A stretch of DNA of 64,000 bases. Source: Oidiodendron maius Zn. Its lineage: Eukaryota; Ascomycota; Leotiomycetes; Myxotrichaceae. The DNA lies in NCBI GenBank assembly GCA_000827325.1, contig KN832879.1:930001-994000 (forward strand). Reading direction: 5' to 3'. A program made the translations under genes and the position numbers. This document shows positions 44,427-54,312 of the stretch, piece after piece. Every line of letters begins with the position of its first letter. Position 1 is the first letter of the stretch. Under the pieces are notes generated by a model. It was not told the origin of the DNA. It worked only from the letters and a program-made list of their open reading frames with translations, and searched no databases.

Positions 44427-45724
44427 ATGCTGTTCCCATGGAAAAGTTGCACGTGGATGCTTGCTTTTGTGTCCTTCTCCTCGATACTCGTTGGTGTAAT
44501 TGCAGATACTTCGAAGTATAGCAGATGCCAAGCTCCAACCGCAGATCCATTGGATGGCTGCCCTCCCAACACTCTCCTTGTCTCCAGCACAGGCCGGGAA
44601 GCTGATTTTGACACCATTCAGGGAGCCATTGACTCAATGGATAACACAACAAATTATACAATTCTCGTTCTACCTGGAAATTATATTGAGCAATTAAATG
44701 TTACCCGTTCGGCGCCCTTGACCATTCTCGGACAGACCGAGTCACCTAACAGACAGGCTGACAACGCGGTAACGGTATATTGGGCGTCTGCTAATTCCAA
44801 TGGCAGATATACGGATAACGCTTATACGTCTGTTCTTACCGTGGCCCCGAATCTGAATGCAAGCTTGACTGGCTCGGGGCCCTCGGGATTTCCGGTGCCG
44901 GCAGATACCCCCTTTGGATGTGTTGACTTCCGCGTCTACAACATCGACTTCAGGAACGTCTACGCCGACGAAGGCGTGGGTCCCTCATTGGCAGTGAGCA
45001 TCAGTAGAGCAAATGCTGGTTTCTATTACTCGGGAATTTCCAGTTATCAAGATACTGTGAGTGAAGGACGGTTATCTAAAGAGATAAATGCTTATTTTAA
45101 TTAAGGTATATGTTGGCAAGCTGGGAAACGCATACTTTTACTACAGCCATATTGGTGGCCAAACAGATTTTTTCTATGGTAAATCATTAAATTTCTGAAC
45201 CAGCGATATGTCTAACCTGTATTACAGGATTTGGGACTGCATGGGTGCAGAGCAGCTGGGTAGAACTTCGTGGTTGCGGAGGAGGCATTATAGCCTGGAA
45301 AGGCACGAACACTACATTCGCCAATAAATATGGGGCCTATATTTCCGATTCCACCGTACAAGCTGCAAACAATTCTGTGGCATCCTCTATTATTGGCAAA
45401 TGTTTTCTTGGGCGCCCGTGGAACGCCCAGCATCGCAGCGTCTATCTCAATACATACCTCGACGCTAGTATTGCTCCTCAAGGATACGAAAAATGGACTT
45501 CAAATCCACTGACAGATAACTATAATAATTACACAGTTATGGCTGAATACAAAGGCTTTGGTCCCGGATTCAATCTAACCGGCAGGATTGCAGGAAACGT
45601 CACTTTGGAGTTCGATGCGGCTCAGACGCAGAAGTATATGACACCAAGAGATGTCTTTATGGCCCCTGACGGGTCTCAGCCTTACATCACTTGGATTGAT
45701 CCTAACGCGTACATCTGGCACTAA
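44427..45724 (+). CDS. Secreted pectin methylesterase, CE8, 399 aa
   Basis: Removes methyl esters from homogalacturonan so that polygalacturonases can act. Three exons: 44427-45056, 45106-45178, 45228-45724; total 1200 nt. An N-terminal hydrophobic segment (WMLAFVSFSSILVGVIA) is the signal peptide. Right-handed beta-helix enzyme with the CE8 landmarks YQDT (207-210), TDFFYG (D231, equivalent to the usual DFIFG) and LGRPW (295-299). FDTIQGAIDSM near the mature N-terminus is the standard opening. The frame upstream of 44427 has no ATG, so this start is used. A 60-bp echo of its 3' end occurs at 47.2 kb. Confidence 0.93.
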
Positions 45725-46429
45725 TGTATGGCTATACATTAGTGACCGCCATGAACAGCTATAACTGTTGGTCGATACTCGGAAGGAAGCCAAAGAATAT
45801 TTCCTCCTTCCCATCTCACCTAATGTTCGCGAATAAATGCAGATGGTGAAGGGCTTGCTAGCGAAAGAGCTGCGCATTGTTGCCTCCCACTCGGCTCTGG
45901 GTTTGTTAGCTGGTAACGTCTTGGACACCTGCGCTATTCAGGTAATTGTTACGTACATGTAGTTAGTCAGGTAGTTTAATAATAATTTTCTTTGGCCTTT
46001 ATCATCGAGAATCCTTATCATGTCAGATGAGTGCTCTTCCCGCAGATCAACATCCGACATGAATATCGACGTCTAAGAGGCATTAATGATCGGTGGCTCC
46101 AATTGGCCCACCACTCGGCTTTGAAGCCCTCTACTTGTACAGTAGGTATCTAGTTTCGGCAATCGTCATTAATCGAGCAAGCCCATTTTCTTGTTCTTGA
46201 TACCCGGAACTTCCTGCGATTTCAGTACCAAACTGTATTAACCTCTTTATAATCATGAATAGAGCTATAGGGTCGGCACCACTGCACCGTCCGTTAAAGC
46301 AAGCGTGTTACACTGCATGATACAAATGTGGTTGTATATGTAATAGAGTATAAAATTCATCGCTAGAATTACATGCTAATACTAAGGTCTTCCAGCTGGA
46401 AAGTATCCTTTTCAATTGTGTTCCTTGTC
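45725..46429. other. Intergenic region between convergent genes
   Basis: The stop and first bases after CE8 form a small hairpin-like repeat (TAATGTATGGCTATACATTA at 45723-45742). No gene otherwise. Confidence 0.4.
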
Positions 46430-46985
46430 TTATGTTCTAAATAGATCATCTTTCAACCACTGAAGGGTTTTCCTCTCCTCTACAATTTGCCCCTCCTCAA
46501 GCCTAAGGGTGTTCTGATCTAATTGTTGCTCAGCTAATCTTAGATTCTCCTCTGTTGTACTAATCTTTCCAAAAGCAATATTGGTAGTCATAGTTGGTTT
46601 TCGCATATATCTTACGACTTCGCTTTGATGCCCTTTTAAATGTTAATCTACAACAATAGAAAGCAATAGCTAGCCTTGAAAAGGAAAGGAAAGGAAAGGA
46701 AAGGAAAGGAAAGGGAAGGAAGTAAAACTTACAATGTGGATAGAAAGTTGCTCCAGCTTGTCTAAGTATATCAATACGTGTTGCTTGAGGATCTAAATCG
46801 GCTATTGCATTATATCGCACGGAGTTCTCTTCGCTTCGGACTAGTAACCATATAGCTGTAGTCGACACTCCACGGTCGTCCTTCACAAATGCCACTTCCA
46901 TCTTTAACGGCTTCTTATAGCTTGGGCGTAAAGAAGCATTATCGCTAGGGTGGTGGGCGACCGGATATTCGTTGTGTTCAGACAT
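46430..46985 (-). CDS. 151-aa protein with C-terminal coiled coil, unknown
   Basis: Two exons, 46985-46733 and 46632-46430; total 456 nt. The 100-nt intron contains a run of CCTTT pentamers, with a GTAAGT donor, a GATTAAC branch and an AAAAG acceptor. The N-terminal part has a compact VAFVKDDRGVSTTAIWLLV region; the C-terminal 60 residues form a charged heptad-like helix (TEENLRLAEQQLDQ onward). No signal peptide or known domain. The acceptor is chosen because it opens a long helical frame that otherwise has no start. It lies between two secreted pectinases but nothing in the protein suggests secretion or pectin chemistry; it could be an unrelated orphan. Confidence 0.5.
46678..46720. repeat. 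GGAAA pentanucleotide microsatellite in an intron
   Basis: About seven uninterrupted copies of GGAAA followed by variants; lies inside the intron of the 151-aa protein gene and provides its polypyrimidine tract on the coding strand. Confidence 0.85.
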
Positions 46986-47196
46986 TCTTATACAGATTAA
47001 AAGAATTATAATAAAGGGGCTAAGGATTTTTTGGCTTAAGCAGCTCTAGTCACGGGCTTAAAGAGTTTATTACAATAAAATGTGTGGCTAGGACGGGTGA
47101 AGAGTACCAACTGTTGGTAACATTAAGTGCTGCGCCTCAATGTTGCACGCTATGCTCCGCCTATTAAGGACCGATGATTAGCGTCTATAAATCGAC
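46986..47196. other. Intergenic region
   Basis: Promoter of the 151-aa protein gene; nothing else seen. Confidence 0.35.
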
Positions 47197-47256
47197 TCAG
47201 CCTTACATCACCTGGATTGATCCTCATGCGTATCGCTGGCACTAATGTATGGCTGT
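47197..47256 (+). pseudogene. 3'-end relic of a second pectin methylesterase
   Basis: About 60 bases are nearly identical to 45675-45735, the end of the CE8 gene: both encode QPYITWIDP, then a few differing residues, then WH and a stop, and both continue with AATGTATGGCT. Six or seven substitutions separate them. No further CE8 sequence is visible upstream, so this is the tail of a lost duplicate. Confidence 0.75.
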
Positions 47257-47794
47257 ATAATGACTTCAATTGGATTAATAATAACCAGCAACTTGGGAAC
47301 AGGCAAACGTAATTTAAAATACTCTCCGGTTCTTTCCAGAGTTTGTTCTTAGTCTGCTTATTACTATCTCAGGTGCGGTGCTGATCGTCATTACCCCGCA
47401 ATCCGATGCAGTTTTGTAAGGTGGGGTTTGCACAAAACTGCTCTCAGGCGCATAAAATGAACCATTTAATCTCAAATCTCACGGGGGCAAATAAGTATTT
47501 TATGAGAAATGTTGGTTGTTTGGTATTTAGGAATTCACTGACTGTAGTACTTGTGGGGAGGATATTTTTGTTAGGCGACAAAACTTCACCTGCTATGCGG
47601 ATCTATATAGACAGGTTATTCTCAAAATTGAATTTATGAGCGAAATACACAGGTATCAGAATTTCGGTAGCAATTACCCCGAGGTTGGCAATTATATCTA
47701 TCCGACTATTGAACATATGCTTCTTTTCTAGTCCTTATATAAACTGTATATCAATGAACAATTGTGTAGCAATAGGACAACTAAAAAGTGAAAC
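47257..47794. other. Promoter region of the GH106-like gene
   Basis: AT-rich, no gene recognised. Confidence 0.35.
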
Positions 47795-50700
47795 ATGATT
47801 TTCAAGGCAAGTATCTCGATGATTATATATCTTATCAGCGGCTAATAATCCAATTAAGTTTTCACATTGGTTGCTTGTAGCATCACTGCCGTTGGCAACA
47901 GCATTGCAAAAGCGCAGTACAGATTCTCTTGTTAATTCGCCAATTGACAGTGGCACATTTCAAAATCCATCAGTACATGTACGACCGAAATTTCGGTACT
48001 GGATCCCTGATGCATCGGTTGATCCGGCTATTGTAGCCAAAGACGTCCAGGCAGCTGGGATTGTTGGTGCTGCTGGTGTGGAATGTCTGGGTTATTATCT
48101 GTATGGCGGGCCACCGTCGAATGGAGGCCGAGGAAGTGCTGCTCCCGTTTCATGGGCAACATATGGATTTGGGACTGATGCATGGAGTATGAATGAAATT
48201 TAGTGGTTCACATAATGTCACTTGTGGCTAACTGTTACAGACTCGCTCTTCAAATCCCTTGCACAAGCCCACAAAGACAATAAATTAATCATGGATTTCT
48301 CTATGGGGCCAAACCAGGGCACCGGGGTACCTGCAGTTATTAATTCTGATGGGTTAATGTGGGATATTGCTGCTTTCAATATCTCCATTCCAATTGGAGG
48401 CTCCTTCAATGGTACGCTGCCAGGATGGGGGACTGGGACACTGGAAGCCGCCGTTACGGGATTGGAAATTAAATCTGAGACAGCTACGGGTGCAGCTCCT
48501 GGTCTTCCTGGTGATATTACCTATACCAGAACCGAGAAGACTCTAGCAGCAAATAGTCTTCAAGATGTTACAGCAAAAGTGGATAATAATGGGAACTTGC
48601 AGATCCAATTCGATTCTAACGAGAGCGGTCTAAACTACACTGTTTTCGCTATCTACCTTATCCATTCGGACTACAGAGCTCAGGATGGTCCAAAAGATAT
48701 TGGCGGGCCGCAGACGCCAGCGTTGACTCTGGCGCAGAATGGATCATGGGCAGTTGATCATTTCTCGGCATTGGGAGCTGAGACAACTACAGGATTTTGG
48801 GAGCACAACATTCTTCAAAACGGCACTCGGGAGCTGCTTATGGAAGTAGGAAACTATGGTTGGGAGGACAGTGTCGAGATTGATGCAAATGTGTACTGGA
48901 CGAAGAACATGTCGAAGCTCTTCCAATCAGATCATGGATATTCAGTGGCTAAGTGGTTGCCTATCCTATTTCACAGGAATGGCCACGCGAAAAGTTCTAA
49001 CCCGCCAGTATGGTGGATCACGGATGAGCCTGACAGTGGGATTAGTCACATAGCAGACTACCGGCAGACTGTAAGTTATCTGTTTTAAGCTTAGAGCTAA
49101 CTAACGTGGTTCAGCTTACTGCCCAATATCACAAGTATCTCTCTGGCCTGAATACATGGGCGGAGAAATACCTTGGGCTGCAATTCTCCGCTCAGATATC
49201 ATATAATCTCCCAATGGATATGGTGAGCTCGCAGCCTAGGTATATTTCGGGTCACTAACACGCACTAGCTAGCAAATATTCCTTCCGTTGACGCTCCCGA
49301 GTGCGAATCACTTGATTTCTCCGATCTTATAGACGGATATCGACAGTACTCAGGACCGGCAAACCTTGCTGGAAGACGAATTGTATCATCTGAATGCGGG
49401 GCGGTTAGAGGTGAAGCGTTTGCTCAGACCCTGCCTGAGCTTATGTGGAAGGTCAAGCGCTCCTATGCAGGCTCTCTGAATCAATTTGTGTTCCACGGCT
49501 TCCCATACTCTGGAAATGTAAGCCCTTTTCTACTTTCAAAATTCATCTCTAACTGTTTAACAGTACGGTAACACCACATGGCCGGTATTCACCACTTTTG
49601 ACTATCAGGTAAATGAAGTCAACGTATCTCACTATTATATTTCATTGCTAATAGGGAAATTACTAGTATTCGTCAATGCACGGCCCTCATGAGCCGGCGT
49701 GGGATTTCTACCGTGACCAAATTGACTTTGTAGCTCGCAATAATTACATCCTCCAGTCTGGAATACCCAAGAAGGACATTGCATTCTGGCAGAAAGTTAC
49801 AACGTATCCCGGACACATTACAACCAGGACATATCAACCCACTGATCTAGAAGTGGCAGGTAGGTTTTCATTACGCAATAGTGTACGGAGCTAAATGAAG
49901 TTAGGCTTCTCCTACCAATATCTAAGCCCAGATAACTTCGATCTTTCCTTGGCTCAAGTTCGCAACAAGATACTTGCACCCGAAGCACAAGGATTCCGGG
50001 CGATGATTGTCAGAGCCAACGACTCTTTAACCGTCCGCGGTGCCATGAAACTTGCTGAATTTGCACATGCAGGTCTGCCCATAGTATTTTCAGGTGGTAT
50101 ACCGCAGTCATATCTTGGTACAAACCAGGAATCGGCACTGGTGAAAGCACAAAGATCTCTGAATCAAACAGTATCGCTGTCTAATGTTCATGTGACTGAT
50201 ACTTATGACGGATTGGCTTCGACTCTGGCCGCTATTGGAATAAATCCCACCACATCCATTTCAACCACTGGATTGTGGTATACAGCACAGCGATTGGACT
50301 CTGCAACAGGCGTAGTATACTATTATGTCTATAATGATGCCATGGAATCACTACCCGGCCAAGGCTCTTCCAAAGGGACGATAACATTTAGTTCAACGGG
50401 GATCCCATATGAACTTGATGCCTGGACAGGAGAGCAAATACCGATTCTGACATATACGCAGACAGCAGATTCTACTTCCATCCCATTCACTCTAGCTGGA
50501 AACCAGTCCACAATTGTGGCGTTTCTTCCTCGCTATCAGGGGGCCGCGATACAAGCTAATACGCATCTAACATACCTTTCAGATAGCATTTTGGGTTCCA
50601 TGACAATGGATAATGGCAGTATTGCCTTAAAAGTTGGCCCTGAAAGTGGTGCTGCGTCTTATTCACTGACGACTGGGGGAATCAAGTTCCTCAAACCAAT

Positions 50701-51250
50701 ATCGGCTTCATCCATAACAATAACCAATTGGACGCTCATAGTGGAACACTGGGATCCTCCGACTGATCTTTATGATATCGAGGGTGGCGCTGTTAAGCAA
50801 AATACGACACATGCTCTACAAAATCTAGTGTCTTGGCAGCAGATACCAGGCCTCGAAAATGTTTCAGGACGGGGATATTATTCGGCATCCTTCCAATGGC
50901 CGGCCGCAATACTAGCATCCAGTACCAGCAAGCCCGACGGAGCTATTATTGACTTCGGATCCATCGTGCATACCCTTCGAGCTAGCATAAACGGGCGACT
51001 ACTCCCACCATTAGATGTGACTTCCGCAAGGACAGATATCAGCCAGTGGTTAGTCCAAGGAGAGAATAAAGTAGAAGCTGTGGTGGCAACCCCACTTGGT
51101 AATGTTCTTCGACCAATCTGGGACCAGCTTCAGACCTCCGGAACAGGACCTACAGATCCCGTAGGTGGAGGGCCTCCTCCTCCAATTGTAAATTATGGGA
51201 TATTGAATGATGTGGTTGTTACGCCGTATAAAACTGTTGTAGTATCATGA
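47795..51250 (+). CDS. Secreted GH106-like alpha-L-rhamnosidase, about 1030 aa
   Basis: Probably removes rhamnose from rhamnogalacturonan outside the cell. Eight exons: 47795-47810, 47881-48186, 48241-49070, 49115-49222, 49269-49517, 49564-49608, 49667-49859, 49905-51250; total 3093 nt in phase. Exons 2-8 are well supported. The first (MIFKA) is less certain: the signal-like LPLATALQKR is in exon 2, whose frame has no ATG. The layout fits fungal GH106-like proteins: N-terminal catalytic-type region (FRYWIPDASVD, AGIVGAAGVECLGYYLYGG), WWITDEPDSG, SSECGAVRGEAFAQTLPELM, a central FVFHGFPYSG, and a C-terminal beta-rich half with a jelly-roll-like segment near the end. Many N-glycosylation sequons. 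The pectin neighbours support the assignment. Older annotations of this family say only 'secreted protein'. Confidence 0.78.
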
Positions 51251-51431
51251 TATTATACTCAAGTAAACCGGCGAGGTCAGAAGGTGAGACCGCGATGGAC
51301 CTTAATTGGCTGGAGCAGGGTGTTAGATGATAAACACTGTAGTCGAGGAGTAATTAAATTAATAAGAGAGAGACGCGGTTAACAGTATAATCCAGTTATC
51401 TTCCAGTGAACATTGGGAAAGCTAGTGTTCT

Positions 51432-52050
51432 TTACTTCTTCAACTGGTAGATTCCAAATCTGTTTCCCTCAGTGTCTTTGAAATGCATGTGCCAGCCGCT
51501 GTCGCTTTCTGGTTCTTTCTCTGTCACGGCTACCCCGCCTAACTCTTCAACACGTTTCTTCGTCTAATTTTCTATAAGTCTAGGTATAATTTTGAGACAA
51601 TTGAAGAACTTGCCTCCTCAATACTCTCTACGAGGTGGTAAATAGTCACCCCGACGCCCTTTTTTAACTCACCGCCGCTGGCCTTGCACTCGACAGGGAC
51701 CTTAACAATACCGCCTCCAAGTCCTGCATATGCAACGATGTCAGTTCGACCCTGTCTCCGATTCGGTGGCAACTGTTAATGGTAACCCACCATCCGCTGT
51801 ACCAAACTTGTACAAGGCCAATTTGTCTTCGGGGTGCCGATCGGTGGACGGCGTCCACGTCCAGGACGGGAAAAGTTTAGAGTAGAACTCCTGTCATTGA
51901 GAATACATTCAGTTGATTGATTTCATTAACTTAGCTGCAAAGCAACGTTGGAGGAAGACGAACCTTGCAAGCGGTCACATCAGCTGCAGGAATCTCAACC
52001 CAGCATGGTGAGCCAAAAGGGGGTGGGACCCATTGTGTTTCTTCGGACAT
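51432..52050 (-). CDS. Glyoxalase/VOC-superfamily protein, 142 aa
   Basis: Four exons: 52050-51964, 51890-51791, 51723-51614, 51563-51432; total 429 nt. The chain shows the paired beta-alpha-beta-beta-beta pattern of the vicinal-oxygen-chelate fold: WVEIPAADVTACKEFYSKLF at the start, GLGGGIVKVPVE in the middle and GWHMHFKDTEGNRFGIYQ at the end. Intron 3 (51613-51564) uses a GC donor (GCAAGT). VOC proteins range from glyoxalases to dioxygenases and resistance proteins; the usual metal ligands are not clearly all present, so activity is uncertain. The stop is 181 bases from that of the GH106-like gene (convergent). Confidence 0.78.
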
Positions 52051-52718
52051 GATTCAATTACGAAAGCAGAGTTCGTCGGAGGGTTACTGTATCAGGAAGT
52101 GTTGGTGTATGCGTTTTAACGACAGAGTCAATATTCCTCTGTCGAGTAGTGAGAGCACGGCCTTAGCTATTTGATCACTTCATCAACCCGCAATTGAGTC
52201 ATCTTCGCTTCCTGCCGTCTCCTAGGTGAGCGTTTTTACGGTCATCTAAACTCGTTATAGCAGGCACGGGAAGTGGGATGCGGGCCACGGAACTTCAAAA
52301 TCCAATCGCGTTTGTACGCGTGCGATTGAACGCGTATGTGGCGCGCTATCAGCTGATCGAGATGCAGGCGATCGGAGATCAGGTATCATTGCCCAATCGA
52401 TATACGTCTTTATAATGCGTAATATCGGCATTATCATGCTCTCTCAAAGGCTAAGGCGAGCGAAGGATTTCACCACGGCAGAAGCGGGTTCAACGATACG
52501 CACAAAGGCGGAACTGGGATGGTCTGGAATAGTGGCATGTACTGCAGCAGAGAGACAGATAAAAAGGTGAGACTCTTTTAGAGCTGGAAGCAAGTACCTA
52601 AGTATATTCATAAACATGTTCCTCTATACGAAAGCGAAAGAATCTACTGTGGCGTAATTTTGGGTCATCATGCATTATACCAATCATCAAAGCCCTAGGG
52701 AGAGATGAGCGAAGTAAA
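52051..52718. other. Intergenic region
   Basis: No gene. Contains some palindromic stretches rich in GCG (about 52300-52380). Confidence 0.35.
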
Positions 52719-53992
52719 TCACACAGGTAATGGAGTTAGACAAACCAAATCATGGCCCCATAGAGGCGTATTAACTCGCTGTTGCTTGCCATTGGCTGCC
52801 ATCGACTCCAGAACTGCCATATCTTCCGCACCAATGGGAATAGCAGTGAGGTTTTGCTCGATTCGGGCTGGAGTAACAGATTTTGGGAGTACAATGCAAC
52901 CCCTGTTGACCTGGTATGAGATTAAGACCGTCGCCGGCGACACTTTATATTTTTCAGCCAATGCTCCGATATCTGGATCGCCAAGAAGGGGAGAGCCTGC
53001 AAGACGTTATTATTGCAAAAAGGAAATACTAGAATGGCCCTACTGGTTGATCCTAGAGGGCAATAGGCTTGTAAAAGAATGCCTTTCTCTTTGCACCACT
53101 TTTTGAGTTTGTGCTGGGGGTTATATGGGTGAAGTTCCACCTGCGTAGATGAAAAGTCAATATTATTCACTTTCTTTCCATAGTATATTTACCTGGTTGA
53201 CGGCTGGTATGATTTTCCATGTCTTCTCTAGATGTTCAAGGTACGGTATACTCCAGTTCGAAACCCCTATTGCCTTGACCTTGCCTTTGGCACGTTAAAT
53301 CCTATCGGAAGAAAATGGACGCTAGACTAACCTGATTTGCACACTTCCTCCATTTGCCTCCATGTATCTTGTTGATTCCACGAGCGGTCAACCGCACGTG
53401 TCCCATCCTTATTCACAGGAAAGAGAGCAGAGCTTTCGTTGGGCACAAGGCGGCTGCAGTTGGGTTAGCACGTGAATGTTGCGCCATCAATTGCAAAAAA
53501 CCCACACTGGCCAGTGGATTAAGTACAAATCGAGATAGTCTGTCTGGAGCGACTTCAACGTCTGCTCGAGGCATTCAGCAACGTTTGCCTGGTAGGTATT
53601 CCACCTATAACACAATCAGCACACTGCTTCAAATCAGAACCTATTCACGAACACTTTACTGGTGATAAAAATGTCCTCTCTGGGCACTCCGGATTGCCTG
53701 ATCGCATCACCAACTTCGTTCTCTAAATAAACTATTTAGCGCATGCCGGCAAAGAAAAATAAAATTGGGTTCTCTATTAACCATTCTGATAAATCAAGGC
53801 GCAGTCAAGATGCCTATATCCCACTTTGAGCGCATGGAGGACTGCCCTGCCCACCTCACCGGGCTTCGCTTGCCATGTTCCTGGGAAAATCATCAGTTGT
53901 GATGGCACAGCAGAATGGCGAATCTGCTAACCCAGTCCGATGGCGGGAATTGAGGCCCCTGTGTTTAACTTGAAGGATTCGGGAAGCGACAT
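52719..53992 (-). CDS. Aldo/keto reductase, 305 aa
   Basis: NAD(P)H-dependent carbonyl reductase of the cytosol. Eight exons: 53992-53932, 53880-53782, 53722-53653, 53604-53506, 53453-53332, 53284-53193, 53140-53044, 52996-52719; total 918 nt, each phase matches. The catalytic tetrad is complete: D46 and Y51 ([11 protein letters not shown]), K76 (ITSKVWNTY) and H107 (LIHWPV). [18 protein letters not shown] and [11 protein letters not shown] follow in order, and [14 protein letters not shown] binds the cofactor. In fungal galacturonate catabolism, reductases of this fold act on galacturonate or on glyceraldehyde; whether this one does is a hypothesis from its location. Confidence 0.92.
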
Positions 53993-54312
53993 GATGTAGC
54001 TGCGACGGTTTTGAATTTCTCTAAACTGCACAGGATAGTGTATGAAGACAGAACTGAAATACTAATCGCGAGAAAAGTCTATTGAAAGGCTGCCGGAGAC
54101 GATGTGGAGAATTCGCCCCACTTGTGCACACACAATCGACGCGATCGTGAATGGTGGCGAATTACGACCCAAATGTGTATTTCGTATTTTACAATTATGG
54201 TACTATTATAGGTACCGGAGTCTCAGATCTATTGGGCATGTCAACTTCGGTGACAGTACTTCTTATGGCTGGACATTTGTAGTATATCTATAAAATTCCG
54301 TGCTTGTAACAC
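53993..54312. other. Promoter region of the AKR gene
   Basis: About 320 bases; no gene recognised. Confidence 0.35.
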
